64,000 nucleotides of DNA from Pictodentalium vernedei (lineage: Eukaryota; Mollusca; Scaphopoda; Dentaliida; Dentaliidae): positions 392,362,674 through 392,426,673 of the forward strand of contig CM062289.1 of NCBI GenBank assembly GCA_031216915.1, written 5' to 3'. Shown in pieces: positions 19,854-30,739 of this stretch. Under the pieces are notes generated by a model. It had not been told where the DNA came from and searched no databases. It worked only from the letters and a program-made list of their open reading frames with translations. Made by a program: the position numbers and the translations under genes. The number at the start of each line of letters is the position of its first letter. Positions within the stretch are counted from its first letter, which is position 1.

Positions 19854-19950
19854 TTTTTGCTTCCAAAACATAGGTTATGACCCCTCATTGGAACGAGCTC
19901 GTCGAGCTCATTCCAATGAGGGGTCATAACCTATGTTTTGGAAGCAAAAA
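19854..19950. repeat. near-perfect 47-bp-arm palindrome, unit B of the ATAGGTTATGACC family
   Basis: The arms TTTTGCTTCCAAAACATAGG ... CATTGGAACGAGCTCG and their complement differ at one position (GGAAc/GGAAt). It is the same family as 19334-19410 and the decayed units at 51250-52190 and 54755-54830. Confidence 0.85.
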
Positions 19951-20060
19951 GTGAAAATATAAAAAAAAAATGAATGGCATTTTCTTTTTTAGGTAAAAGA
20001 TTAATACAATATAACCCACCCTAAATAGGACAGATAACGTAAATTCTCCCTACTGAAATT

Positions 20061-20240
20061 ATGCAAATGTCACCCAGTTGTATTTTGTTTAGCCAATCAA
20101 ATTGTCCAGTTTTGAAATTGACCAATGGAAGCTCCCAACTCTAAATATGCAAATTATGAAAATGTGGCCCCTTTTTATTTTGTTCAGCCAATCAAATTGT
20201 CTAGTTTTGAAACTGACCAATGAAATTGACGGAAGGCTTC
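20061..20240. repeat. direct duplication of about 90 bp with ATGCAAAT and CCAAT motifs
   Basis: ATGCAAAT occurs at 20061 and 20147. AGCCAATCAAATTGTC occurs at about 20091 and 20186, each followed by AGTTTTGAAA and TGACCAATG. The motif pair resembles octamer and CCAAT promoter elements, but it lies inside an intron of NUP160, so a regulatory role is speculative. Confidence 0.6.
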
Positions 20241-20389
20241 ATTTATCACTGATTAATATAAAAGCAAAATATCAAATGTTTTAAAGTGAACAAAATGGAC
20301 GAGTCATATGATAAATATGTTTATTTGTCAAAATGGGCTTGTTTGTTGTCCTTTAAAATTTTAACTAAATCACCAATTCTTTTGTACAG

Positions 20390-20468
20390 GTATGGTGCAG
20401 CAGCTAGAGTTGTCTCAGTCATCAGTGATGCAGAAACTTTGGAATGGGATAGTTCCAGCAGCAATCAG
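20390..20468 (+). CDS. NUP160: NUP160 internal coding exon (upstream of the pair)
   Basis: The acceptor TTCTTTTGTACAG precedes 20390 and the donor GTAACA follows 20468. The 79-nt exon starts with the last two bases of a split codon and ends with the first two of another. It reads MVQQLELSQSSVMQ, then KLWNGIVPAAI. This matches the segment of the NUP160 beta-propeller that reads MVSVVELKQSSVMQ in the human protein as I recall it. NUP160 is a scaffold subunit of the Nup107-160 (Y) complex of the nuclear pore. Another frame across the same bases is also open but has no family match. Upstream exons are not found in the window, so the 5' intron holds at least 20 kb, including DIRS copies 0 and 1. 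Confidence 0.85.
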
Positions 20469-21137
20469 GTAACATGTGGCTTAACCTTCTAGAGTTGTGA
20501 AGGTATCTAAATGTATATCATCACGTGGGAGAGTGAAGTCCTAACTAGGGCCCTTCAGTCATTACCCCTTCTTCCCACTTCCCTTCAAGGGCAGTGTGCG
20601 GAGAGGGTATTGACTGCAGGTCCTACTTAAGACTAGGGAAGGCAGGCCTTGTAAATCCATGAATTTGTCTATTGAAGGACTGTGAAATATGCCGAGAAAC
20701 ATGCTTGAATAGCATTGAATGTTATCAGTCCTTGCCCTCAGGAACCCAGCAGATTTCTTAATTGTAAAATGTGGATCAAAATAACTTAACTGGGCCCAGA
20801 TAATCATTTTTCATTTTGGTTGGTGAGCCCATTTGATTTGATTTCAAATTATTATTATCCCTCAAATAATTTTGAATTAGTTACGGTGAATGGTTGATCA
20901 TTTGTCAGTATGTAGGTCACTTTTTATGCTATCTCACTGTTTATGGCAGTTCATGCCTACAAATTAGTATATGTGAAAGGTTACTGTTTGCTTGCTGTGG
21001 CCCCGAATAGTCTTTCAACATACATATATTGGCATCAGACCAGTGGAGATTGATTAAATCACCACCTGGTCATAACGAAATCACACCAAGTTTTCCCAAG
21101 ATAAAAATTCTCGAATTGATGAAATTCTGGTAATCCT

Positions 21138-21554
21138 TATTTCTTTTCAACCTACTCACAATTGTTTACAATTGGCTGTAACGTAAGTGCAAGCCCTACT
21201 TCGGAACTAACTCAAGCTTTTAGAGAATGTTTCCAAACAAGTTGGAAAAGTAATAGAGTGCAAAAGCACGAAAAAGATCGAAAAAAGGGTCGAGCGAGAC
21301 CAGCGCTCGAAATTACAGGTACTCTCTCTGCACACCTCTTGCATTTACCGAGCGCATGCGCAACAACTGTGACATCAGTTCCGTATTTCCACCAACGAGA
21401 AGTTTGTGATTTAGCGGGGAGGTATAGATATCAAGGATATCCCCAAGGAGGGTGGGCCTCCGGTAAACAATTGTGGTAGGTATGTTAAGAAACAAAATTT
21501 ACTAAAAAATTTTAATTTCTTCTCAACCTACTCACAATTGTTTACAATTGGCTG
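21138..21554 (-). repeat. right terminal repeat and internal complementary region of the second DIRS family
   Basis: CTCAACCTACTCACAATTG followed by TTTACAATTGGCTG occurs at about 21518-21554. Nearly the same string occurs at the outer end (21149-21180). The complement side, CGGTAAACAATTGTGGTAGG, lies at 21461. This reproduces the outer-end/internal-region logic of family 1 with an unrelated end sequence. A perfect GCGCATGCGC palindrome sits at 21352-21361. Confidence 0.75.
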
Positions 21555-21716
21555 AATAAACAACAGGAGGAGGTGAATCACATAACCAATACCAACAAGA
21601 GTAGCAGAAAGAAAAGCAAGGAGGGCAGAGAACAAGAGCGAAACCTGTAATGAAGATAGAGAGAAGGCACCTGAAAGAACAAGGCTGAGCGAAGCACAAC
21701 CTCGATAAAAACAATT

Positions 21717-22600
21717 TTAACGAGGGTGCACAACAGCCTGAGCAGCAACGAGAGGGCCTAAAGAATAAAGGTCCTCAGATTGCTGCTGAAGGTGGTGGAG
21801 ATAAAAGGAGAAGGTAGAGGCATTCCTCCAGTAAGCCGCATTCATAACATTCCGGAGCGAAACAGAATTGGAGAACGCCCAGGATGTAGAAATGGCACGA
21901 ACCTCATGAGCATTAAATCGGTTCGAAACAAGATCCGACACAGACAAGCGGGAATAAGCCAGCTTGATTGCAAGACAGATCCACCTGGAAATAGAATGGG
22001 AAGAGATAGACTGCCTCTTAGGAATGAGAGACAGAAAGAATCTCTTGCGACCCCTCCTAATGAACTGAGTGCGAGTAATGTAAGTCTTGATCGCACGAAC
22101 AGGACAAAGAAGAGGTCTCCGGCCATCGACAGCAGGGAGAGCCCGAATGCAGATGGGAGGAGGTACTGAATCAGGAAGTTGAAGCCAGAAAAGAGCAATC
22201 AGTAGTGAAGGTGACACTGTTAGCCTCATTTCTGAAGAAGGCAGAATCAACAGATAGCGCATGAAGCTCATGACTCGTCGAGCAGAAGCAAATGCTATAA
22301 GAAAAGATGTCTTATAGGTGAGAAAATGCATATCGGTCTCCGATAAAGGCTCGAATGGCGCCTCCTCCAAACAGTGCAACACCCATGCCAAGTTCCACTT
22401 GGGTGTAAGACGCAAAACTCGAGGACTCTTCAAAGAAAAGTGGCGAACGAGTTTGGAGAGAAAAAGTTTACGACCGATGCACCGCTTTCCCACATAAGAG
22501 AAAGTATCAGACAGCATAGACAGATAGCCCTTAATCGTAATAGGCTAGAGGCCCTTGGAGTCAAAAAGATATACAAGAAAATCCGCAATTTGAGCGATTG
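21717..22600 (-). pseudogene. tyrosine recombinase, second DIRS family, frameshifted
   Basis: The visible recombinase includes SLKSPRVLRLTPKWNLAWVL, FASARRV (catalytic Arg), DGRRPLLCPVRAIKTY, NAHEVRAISTSW (HxxR) and AAYWRNASTFSFYLHH (catalytic Tyr). The stretch after ASARRV leaves the normal SELHAL frame and returns near PPPICIRAL, a pair of compensating indels that replaces about 40 residues. The N-terminal part before LSDTF is also displaced (region 22518-22666). Its job was integration of the element's circular DNA. It is close enough to the family 1 YR to be sure of the call, and it is inactive as it stands. Confidence 0.88.
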
Positions 22601-22669
22601 ACGGATCATGGTAATCCACATTGTGATCTGCACACCAGCGGCAGAAAACCTTCCTTTTCGCAGCATAAG

Positions 22670-24098
22670 TCATGCCAGTGGAATGTCGCCGCGATGCAGA
22701 AATGCACTCCACTGTTCATATCGAAAAACCTCTACGTCAGAGACTGGACCTGATAAAAGACAGGCGTGAAGGGACATGCTCGCCAGGTTGTTGTGATACT
22801 TCCTGGGATGACCCTGGGAAAGAAGATCACGACATAGAGGTAGACGAATCGGCTGATCTGCCAACAGAGGCCGCAGCAGATTGATCCACACCCTCTGTGG
22901 AGACAGAGGTGCGATCAGAATGATCCTGCAACTGCAAGCACGAATTTTCGCTAATACTTGAGGAAGAATTGGTGCAGGGGGAAAGGCATAGCCGATCCAA
23001 CCTGTCCAGTCCAGAGACAGAGCGTTGACTGCAAATGCCAGAGGATCTGGACAAGGGGAGACAAAGGTCTCTACCTGATGATTCCAGCGAGTAGCGAAAA
23101 GGTCGACCTGAGGACGGCCCCACTGCTCGCAAATCGCCTGAAACACCGACCGATGTAGCATTCATTCAGTTGGAAGGACACTGTCGCGTCGGGACAGGGA
23201 GTCTGCTAGGACGTTGAGACGCCCGGGAATGTGTCGAATGGACACCCGAGCGTTCACATCCCGCGCCAACAGAAGAAGATCCCGAGACAGCCGATACATG
23301 GGAATCGAATGTGTGCCTCCTTGATTCCGTATGTAGGCCACTACTGTCGAATTGTCCGAAAGAAGTAGGACAAAATGGTCTGACAGATGAGGGATCCAAA
23401 GCCGAAAACTCAACAGAAGAGCAAGGAGCTCCTTCTGGTTGATATGAAGGCCCACCTGCTCGCTGTCCCACTCGCCGTGAGTAGACTGACCGAGAGGATC
23501 CAACGTCGCACCCCAGCCTCAATCGCTGGCATCCGCAGTAAGGATGCGATCGGCCAAAGGAAGATCCAACGGAACACCCTGTGTCAGCCAGGGAATATCG
23601 GCCCAAGGGTGGAGGGGACAAAGCAGAGACCGAGGAATAGTGAGTTCCAGGTCCAGCGGATCTACATTCGGATGCCAATGATCCAACAGGAAGTGTTGGA
23701 GAGGTCGGACAAACAAGCGAATGAGATCTGTCACCGAACCGCAAAGGCCCAGCATCCGAAGGAAAGTCCTGGCCGAGACCGAGGAAGATTAAAGCAGGTT
23801 CCGAGTCAAGGCGGAAAGAATCGTCGCCCGAGCATGGGGGACCGACACTACATTGTGAAGAGTGTCGAAATCCATCCCCAAATGACGGAAACGCTGAGAA
23901 GGAAGGAGATCCGACTTCTCGCGATTGACTCGGAAACCCAGCGACGCTAGCAGGCAAAGAAACTGCCGGACATCTAACTCCAGAACAGCAGCATCGTGGT
24001 GCCTTTGGAGGATGTCGTCCAGGTAGGCTGACGAAGTCACAGCCGACTGAGTATGGTGGAAAGCAAGCACATGTGACATCAGTCGGGTGAATGGTTCC
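22670..24098 (-). pseudogene. RT-RNase H, second DIRS family, 5'-truncated and broken
   Basis: It starts at the - strand equivalent of EPFTRLMSHV and contains SAYLDDILQR (catalytic YLDD preserved), the NREKSDLLPSQ thumb side, RNase H with LLLSDNSTVVAYIRNQGGTH and GRLNVLADSLSR, then DLFATRWNHQ and YAFPPAPILPQVL. The frame is interrupted near 23790, 23510 and 23162, although the pieces stay in the same register. As in family 1, a second frame one base upstream stays largely open over the same DNA (22827-24167) and is in register with the YR gene. Confidence 0.88.
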
Positions 24099-24640
24099 AT
24101 TTGACCTGATATTTATCATTTCAAAAATGTTCACAAATTTTGTGATTTTACCTCGCAAAAAGTACATTTGTGACCCTTAGACAGCAGTGCACACACTTAC
24201 ATTTTGCAACCTGCCTGAAAAGGTGAGACACATGTACTCCTGATTCAGAAAATAGTTTCAGGTATATACACTCAGTGATCAACGAAAATGTCATTTTTTT
24301 TTATCTGGCAATTGGACTCTAAGGCCAAATCTGAGGCCTCATTGGCATGTGTAGGCCTATATGTATATATGGGGTGCTCTGTTTTGTGAAACTTGCATTG
24401 GGCCATTGCAATATTATGTGAGGTGGGAGGATCAAGGACAGAAAAATGTTTTCACAGAATGAGTGTGCATGCAACCGCCTTGCAATGTTATTGCCGTTAG
24501 TAAGTGAATCAGTTTTGGCCAAACATCTGTAAAATAACAGTCAAATATTTTTTTCCTGTTTTGATGTCATGCTCAGTTTTAAATCACAGGCCCCGATGCT
24601 CAGATTAAAACAAAAAAACACTAAAAAGATGGATACATAT
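24099..24640. other. non-coding intron sequence between two DIRS insertions
   Basis: This looks like ordinary AT-rich intron. No gene, RNA or repeat end is recognised. The left edge is the truncation point of the second DIRS family. Confidence 0.5.
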
Positions 24641-24842
24641 ATTTTTATACTGTACCAATGACCCAGACATAGCTGGCGCTAACTCTTAAAAATCTAGGGC
24701 CAAACACAAATTTTGCCCCCCAATCCCCAAAATTTGCATCTAAAACCAAAAGAAATCATGTCCTGAAGGACCTCCATACTTTGCCCTTACTGTGCATGCG
24801 CAGTGTCAAGGACGTTCCGAAATTGGCGCCAATTATCATTCT
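24641..24842 (+). repeat. left inverted terminal repeat, DIRS copy 2 (subtype B)
   Basis: It is complementary to 31505-31732. The subtype B spacer GTCAAGGACGTTCC is matched exactly by GGAACGTCCTTGAC in its right repeat. The NRF-1-like site reads TGtGCATGCGCA here and is a full GCGCATGCGC in the right repeat. Confidence 0.92.
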
Positions 24843-25725
24843 CTGTTTGGCCCTTCATCAGTCAACATCTCACTGATCTTTGTGCTTGTAAATCTCAGTT
24901 TAAAGGATGCCAGACACGTAATTATTGGAGAAATGGTGATTCTAAGGAGGATATAGAAGGAGGAGAGGAAAAAGGAGTGACAAGAAATAATCAGGGCTGT
25001 ACTTAAAAATTTTTATGAAATTATGTTAAGTTGCCTATTTTCGAGGCATGGGCCTGTTGTTGTCATTCTTGCTGTAAAGTTGCACTGCTTATTCAGTGTT
25101 TCCTCTCCCCTGGTCTTCTAAGTCCCCCATTGCTATTCTCCCATGCTTTTGGCATATTTTTGAGAAAGATCATTTCTAAATTCTCTTGGGAGAATTAGCT
25201 TGGTTACAGAATGAATTCTGTTATTTTCCCCATGTTTACGTTTTCACCCATGGGTGTATAACATTGTGTTCTGCATCTACCATCTGATGTTCTGCAGATT
25301 CTCCCCTGGGAGTCTCTGTTTTGCATCAGATAGTGTGTAATTTTGATGACTTATTTCGGGCCAGTATTGTCAGTGCCTGGAGTAATGTTTTCTGGTATTT
25401 TTACACTGTTTACATTGGCAACAGTCTCTTTTGAGGGGGGCTGTTTGCCTTTGGAGTAGTTTATCTCACTATAAGATACATTATTATTATCCGTAAGTGT
25501 TGCATTAATTATTTAATATAATTTTAAAATTTTTGACCACACTTAGTCTTGGGATCCATTGGGGCTCAATGTTACTTTTCAGAAACTTGGGCTTCGCTGA
25601 AAAAATATTTTTCAAAAATTATTTTGATTTTCAATTGTTTTTTCAATATTTATGGATCATGTTATTATGTATCTTTGTGTTTAGGGGTTTGTGCGAGTAC
25701 TAGTACTTGTTGTTCACTTTTCATA

Positions 25726-27882
25726 ATGAAAGGATACTGTTCAAATTGTAATAGGAAGAAATCTTCCTCTGACTTTCATGATCATTGTATTAATTGTAGT
25801 CAGTGTACTCGCACTAATCCCTGTTCAATATGTCAATATTGGGATGTCAAACATTGGAAACGTGTGTCACGATATGTTGTTAGTGGAGAAAGGGCTATGC
25901 CGGCTCTTTCTCCGCAGGGTCACACTACTCTATCAGTTTCTATTTCAGAGGAACAAGAACAGGGTGATGTTTCCATGTTATCTTCCGCAAGTGCGCTTCC
26001 GTCGTCACAAATGAATACAGAGCTAGCGGCAAAAGTGCTCATGGACATAAGACAAATGTTGTCCGCTAGCTCGCCCGGAGTAGCGTCCATTCACCGAATG
26101 GTTCGGCAGCCGGGTTCGTCCGATGCGGTCCAGGAGGAAATGTTGGGTGATGCGAGCACTATAAACATTCAACGTGCGCACCCAGTGACGGCGGATAGTA
26201 GGAGAGATCGGAGGAAGCCTTCGAGTCCGGTTCCTAGCTCGTCCAGGTCCAGCCGGGCCGCGAGCGAGAGAGGCCCCTCTCTCGTACAACATCTGGGACC
26301 AGATGTTGTGGTACAAAATATGTCGCAAGCAGAGCACACGTCCGTCGCTTGGGACGTTCCCTTGTATAGGCAGTCCGTTGAGACTGCTCAGGCTTCTTCC
26401 TCTCATCAGCGCACACGACCGCACCTTGGCTACGTGACGGCCGATATTCTTCCAACTTCGGCGACCAGGTCACGCCATCCGGTAGCCAGGGACACGAGGC
26501 CAGTTGACTCCGGACGTTCGCATAGGAAGAGTATGCGGGAGTCACTAGATCTGGAGCTGCCCTCGGCGAAGCAGCGAAAGACTGCGCCTCCGCAGGCCTC
26601 GATGTCAGACGTGCTTGTTCAAATAGCACAACTTATCGTAGCATCCCAGCAACCGACAGAAACGGTGTCGGATCGGGAATTATCCGACGGCGCTGGGTCG
26701 GTACGCTCCGCCGAAGTATCGGGTGTGGACGACCGGGAGCATCATGAGGTCCGACCGGATGGTGAAAGGGATACGGATGACTTGGAGCTATCCCTTTTGG
26801 AACAACATAAAGCTGCCGTGGACTTCATCCGGCGCTTTCTTCCTCAGGTTGTTCCGTCGGGCCAGACTGCTGCGGTACCGGACAAGAGAATTATAGCGTC
26901 ATTGGACACTGATTTTTTTGAGCGGTTCAGGGACATCGCTCCCTAGTTTCCGTCTCAGTCCAATAATGTTGCAAGAACATTTGAATTATTGAACGACGCT
27001 ATATTCAAACTTGCTTCCAAAACAGGAAAAGCGGGTTTCTTGTCCGCCAATGCTCTTAACCTGCCTTTCATTAATGCAAGGAATAAATTTGATACGGCAG
27101 GACAGGGTATCCCGAGAGTTCCTCTGCGTATGGACGACGAGGCGGAAGACTTAGAATTATCATTACCGTCGTCTACGTCTATTCCAACCGCGGGGTTGGA
27201 GACGGCTATTTCGTCTAACAGAGCCAGTTTAGATGCTTTATCTTACGCAGACCACCTTACTAAGGCGTTATCACTGCGTCTTCAAGCGAAAGAATTCCAG
27301 GATATACAATCCTCTTTAAGACTTCTTTCAAGGGCAGTAGCTTATTCCACGTGTAACTCCGCCCTTTCAGTGGCAAACCTGGAGTTGGTTAGACGTGACG
27401 CAGCCCTAGCTACATCCACACTCGTGGATAGTAAGGTGAAGAACTCTCTCAGAGTCGCTTCGGTCTCCGGAGAACTTCTCTTCGACGGCAAGCTTTCTGC
27501 AATTTACGATAAAATTACTAAGAAAGCTTCGGATTCTCTGCTGTTTAAATCTGCTTCTAAGAAGTCGGACACGGCAGATAAGAGTAAGACAGGCACTTCT
27601 GGGTCTAATGCGCCCAAGAGAGGTTCCTATAGAGGTTCTGGTGCGTCCTCTTGGTCTTATTCAAGAGACCGTCAAGGCATCGACTCGCGTGCGGGACGTC
27701 CTTCGGGCCGGGACTACCGGTCGGACGCGACGAGGTGCGGGTCGCGGAGGACGTGGTTTCTCCTCCCGCAGGCCTCGCAGGTCCAGGAGGTGATGGCTTC
27801 AACCTCTATCGCGTGCCGGTTGGCGGAAGGTTGTCAAGTTTTCCACAAGAGTGGGCGTCGATTACGGACGACCCTTGGGTGA
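25726..27882 (+). pseudogene. gag: DIRS gag (copy 2), one stop and a C-terminal frameshift
   Basis: It starts at ATG 25726 (TAATGAAAGG) with the same Cys/His cluster as copy 1 (CSNCNRKKSSSDFHDHCINC). It stays open for about 406 codons to a TAG at 26944-26946, where copies 1 and 3 have GAG, directly after FRDIAP. The register then resumes in the same frame to about 27730. A 14-base deletion there shifts the Arg-rich tail into an unrelated frame that ends at 27882. Unlike copies 1 and 3, the region around 26230-26440 is in frame, so this copy shows the ancestral register there. Confidence 0.85.
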
Positions 27883-29783
27883 GAGGGGTGATTTTGGAAG
27901 GTCTAAAGATATCCTTGAAGTGAAAGCCTCCATTAACTCGAAGTCCAAAATGGACTCAACTTCCGTCAAATCCGCAGAAAAGAGACGCTCTGTTATCAGA
28001 GGTGCCGTCTCTTTTAAGGAAGAACGCGGTGGAGGTCGTAGAAAACCAGGAGACACCGGGATTCTACAGCCATCTGTTTCTGGTTCCGAAACCAGACGGC
28101 TCGTTCCGTCCAGTCATAGATTTGAGCTGGATAAACAAGCTGATCGTCGCTCCGAAGTTTTATATGGAGACGATTCGATCGGTCAGAGCGAGTATTCGGG
28201 TGAACGATTATGCAACAAGCATAGATCTCAAAGATGCGTACTTTCACGTCATGGTACATCCGACATTCAGAAAGTATCTACGCTTCGCAGTCCTAGGAGT
28301 GGTGTATCAATTCCGGGCGATGTTCTTCGGATTGAACCTAGCACCCTGGGCTTTCACTCGGGTAATGAACTCGGTAATGATGTATTTCCGAGCTCATTCG
28401 TCTGCGGTAACGTCGGCCTACCTGAACGACATTCTTTAGAGGTACGGCAACGAGTTAACGCTTCAGAACGATGTGCAGAATCTGCTTCTATTGATCCGAC
28501 GTCTCGGTTTTATAATAAACGAGGAGAAGTCGGATCTGGTGCCGTCCAAGTCATTCACACATCTGGGAATGAGCTTCGAGACGCACAACAATCTCATTCG
28601 TCTGCCGTTAACCAGAGCGAAATTAGTCGGTTGTTACGCTCTCTATTGTCTGCATGCAGACAAAGTCACAGCGAGGGAGTTCATGAGACTGATAGGTCTG
28701 TGCGGAGCCGCTGCGGATCTCATTCCGATGGGGCGGTTACGCACGCGTCCTCTCCAAATTTTCTTGACTCAGAATTGGAGTGTGAAAATTCATTCGCTCG
28801 ACATAGACGTTCTCTTGTCAGATCAAGTGAAACGAGAGATTCAGACTTGGGCAAACATTCAGTGGTTAACTCAGGGAGTTCCGCTGCAGTTGCCGGATCC
28901 GAGTTTTACCATTATGACGGATGCCAGTCAAACAGGTTGGGGTGCATCATTGATCCCAACTGATTCGAGATGCCATGGTCTTTGGGATCCGCAATTCCTG
29001 GGCAAGCACATAAACATCAAGGAAATGATGTCAGTTTGGCTTGCGTTACGTCATTGGATGGACATTATTCACAATGCTCATGTCCAAATCTTATCCGACA
29101 ATATGACAGTAGTGGCGTATATACGGAATCAGGGAGGCACTCATTCAGTTCCGTTGTTCAATCTAACGGAAAGAATCCTTCTGTTTGCTTTAGAACATCA
29201 GGTTCTACTTTCGGTCAGTCATATACCGGGTCGTCTGAACGTACTAGCAGACTCCCTTTCACGAAAGGGTCGCTTGTTGCCGTCGGAGTGGACTCTCAAC
29301 AAACAAGTATTCAATCAGATTTGCTACCAATGGGAACGGCCAATGATAGACTTATTTGCGACACATCTCAACAATCAGTTGCAGACGTATGTGTCTCCGT
29401 GTCCGGATCCAAGAGCATTTGCAGTAGACGCTCTGTCGATCCCTTGGGACGGAATGATAGGATATGCGTATCCTCCAGAGCCGTTTATTCAGCAAGTATT
29501 GCTAAAGATAAAACAATCTCAATGCAAGATTCTGTTGGTAGCATCTCTGTCTCCACAGAGACCGTGGATAAATCTACTCAGGTGTCTGTTGTGGGACCTA
29601 TCGCGAAAGCTTCCTCCATGGGAGGATCTTCTTTCGCCGGGGAAACCGCGTCAACTTCATCACAACCCGCAAGGTCTCAACCTTCACGTTTTTCCGTTGT
29701 GCGGTCCTTCTTGCATGGCAAGCACTTTACAGGACGAGCAGTGGACGCGATTTCTAACTGTAGGAGGACCTCCTCTTCGCTAA
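27608..29783 (+). pseudogene. DIRS RT-RNase H (copy 2), stops and YLND active site
   Basis: The conserved ATG (MRPREVPIEV) is at 27608, but the 14-base deletion near 27730 takes it out of frame. Downstream, stops occur at 27921 (CGA to TGA) and 28437 (CAG to TAG). The palm motif reads YLND instead of YLDD, so the polymerase would be inactive even without the stops. From 28473 to 29783 the frame is open through RNase H (MTDAS, SDNMTVVAYIRNQGG) and the YAYPPEPFIQQVL block. Confidence 0.9.
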
Positions 29784-30739
29784 ACTATGCAGCTAAGTGG
29801 AAGGTTTTTCGTCGTTGGTGTAGGGATCATTCTGTTGATATTTTTGATCCCTCCATACCAGACATTGCAAACTTTCTAGTATACTTGTTTGACGAAATCA
29901 AACTGCACCCTGTTACTATTAAGGGTTATAGGTCTATTTTATCTGATACCTATGCACATCATGATAGTTTACAAATTGGATCTAATGTCTCTTTATCTAA
30001 GTTAGTTAGAAACTTCTCGATAAATAGACCCAGAACTCTTAGGTTAATTCCTAAGTGGAATTTAGCTTGGGTTCTTCTTAAACTGAAGGAAAAGCCATTT
30101 GAACCTCTTGGGACAGTAGATTTCAAATTCTTGTCTTATAAGACAGCTTTTCTCTTAGCTTTCTCTTCTGCTAGAAGAGTCAGTGAGCTTCATGCACTGT
30201 CGGTGGATGATTCTCACTATCGTTGTGTCGGGAACACTATCACCTTCACTACTAATGTGGGATTTTTAGCTAAGAATCAGGCTCCTAATAAATATCCGGA
30301 ACCTATTGTTATTAAGACCCTTCCGTCTTCAGACGGGCGTAGGCCTTTACTCTGTCCTGTTAGAGCGTTACGTATCTATAAACAGATATCTCAGTTTATC
30401 AGAAAGGGACGAAAGCGTTTCTTTCTGTCTCTGATGCCTAATAGAAATGACATTTCGGTCCATTCTATTGCTAGATGGATTCAATTAACTATCCGTACTG
30501 CTTATGAAAATTTATCTTCTTCTCAGCAGTCTGTGCTTAAGATTTCGGCTCATGAAGTAAGAGCTCTTTCTACATCTTGGGTTTACGCTAATAGTATTGC
30601 TATTACAGATTTAATGAAGGCTGCTTATTGGTCTCAGCCATCCACATTCACGAATTTTTATCTCAGAAATATTGAGTCCATTTCTGGAGGCCTGCATTGT
30701 TTAGGTCCGTTATCTGTTGCTCAGAATGTCGTCCTCTAA
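28970..30739 (+). CDS. DIRS tyrosine recombinase (copy 2), recombinase domain intact
   Basis: This frame of 589 codons is open. A further upstream part of the same frame (27851-28963) is separated by one stop, where AACGGATTCG became AACTGATTCG. The recombinase domain starts near 29750 and keeps ARRVSEL, SAHEVRAL, AAYWSQPSTF and the Tyr of NFYLRN. With copy 1 it is one of two apparently complete recombinases here, and could act on other copies, since all share the same ends. The first 780 bases overlap RNase H coding in the other frame. The real start codon is unknown. Confidence 0.85.
   Translation: MPWSLGSAIPGQAHKHQGNDVSLACVTSLDGHYSQCSCPNLIRQYDSSGVYTESGRHSFSSVVQSNGKNPSVCFRTSGSTFGQSYTGSSERTSRLPFTKGSLVAVGVDSQQTSIQSDLLPMGTANDRLICDTSQQSVADVCVSVSGSKSICSRRSVDPLGRNDRICVSSRAVYSASIAKDKTISMQDSVGSISVSTETVDKSTQVSVVGPIAKASSMGGSSFAGETASTSSQPARSQPSRFSVVRSFLHGKHFTGRAVDAISNCRRTSSSLNYAAKWKVFRRWCRDHSVDIFDPSIPDIANFLVYLFDEIKLHPVTIKGYRSILSDTYAHHDSLQIGSNVSLSKLVRNFSINRPRTLRLIPKWNLAWVLLKLKEKPFEPLGTVDFKFLSYKTAFLLAFSSARRVSELHALSVDDSHYRCVGNTITFTTNVGFLAKNQAPNKYPEPIVIKTLPSSDGRRPLLCPVRALRIYKQISQFIRKGRKRFFLSLMPNRNDISVHSIARWIQLTIRTAYENLSSSQQSVLKISAHEVRALSTSWVYANSIAITDLMKAAYWSQPSTFTNFYLRNIESISGGLHCLGPLSVAQNVVL

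Larger units (their letters stand above)
21138..24098 (-). mobile_element. 3' part of a second DIRS family, cut off within RT
   Basis: Read on the - strand, it has RT from the middle of the palm, RNase H, the DLFAT/YAFPP block, the YR gene, an internal complementary region (21461-21554) and a right terminal repeat ending near 21138. The proteins resemble family 1 but are clearly divergent. The RT begins abruptly at about 24098, just after the position of the FGLNLAPW motif in family 1. Everything 5' of that, including gag and the left repeat, is missing. Frames are broken in several places. It is the only DIRS here antisense to NUP160. Confidence 0.88.

Noticed and set aside
20286..20492. Open frame reading through the exon at 20390 in another phase
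   Set aside because: The splice sites and the NUP160 match support a different phase. This frame has no homology and runs into intron on both sides.
23166..24167. 333-codon - strand frame overlapping the second-family RT, considered as an independent gene
   Set aside because: It is the extra frame in register with the YR of the same element, as in family 1. It is reported under the overlap finding rather than as a gene.
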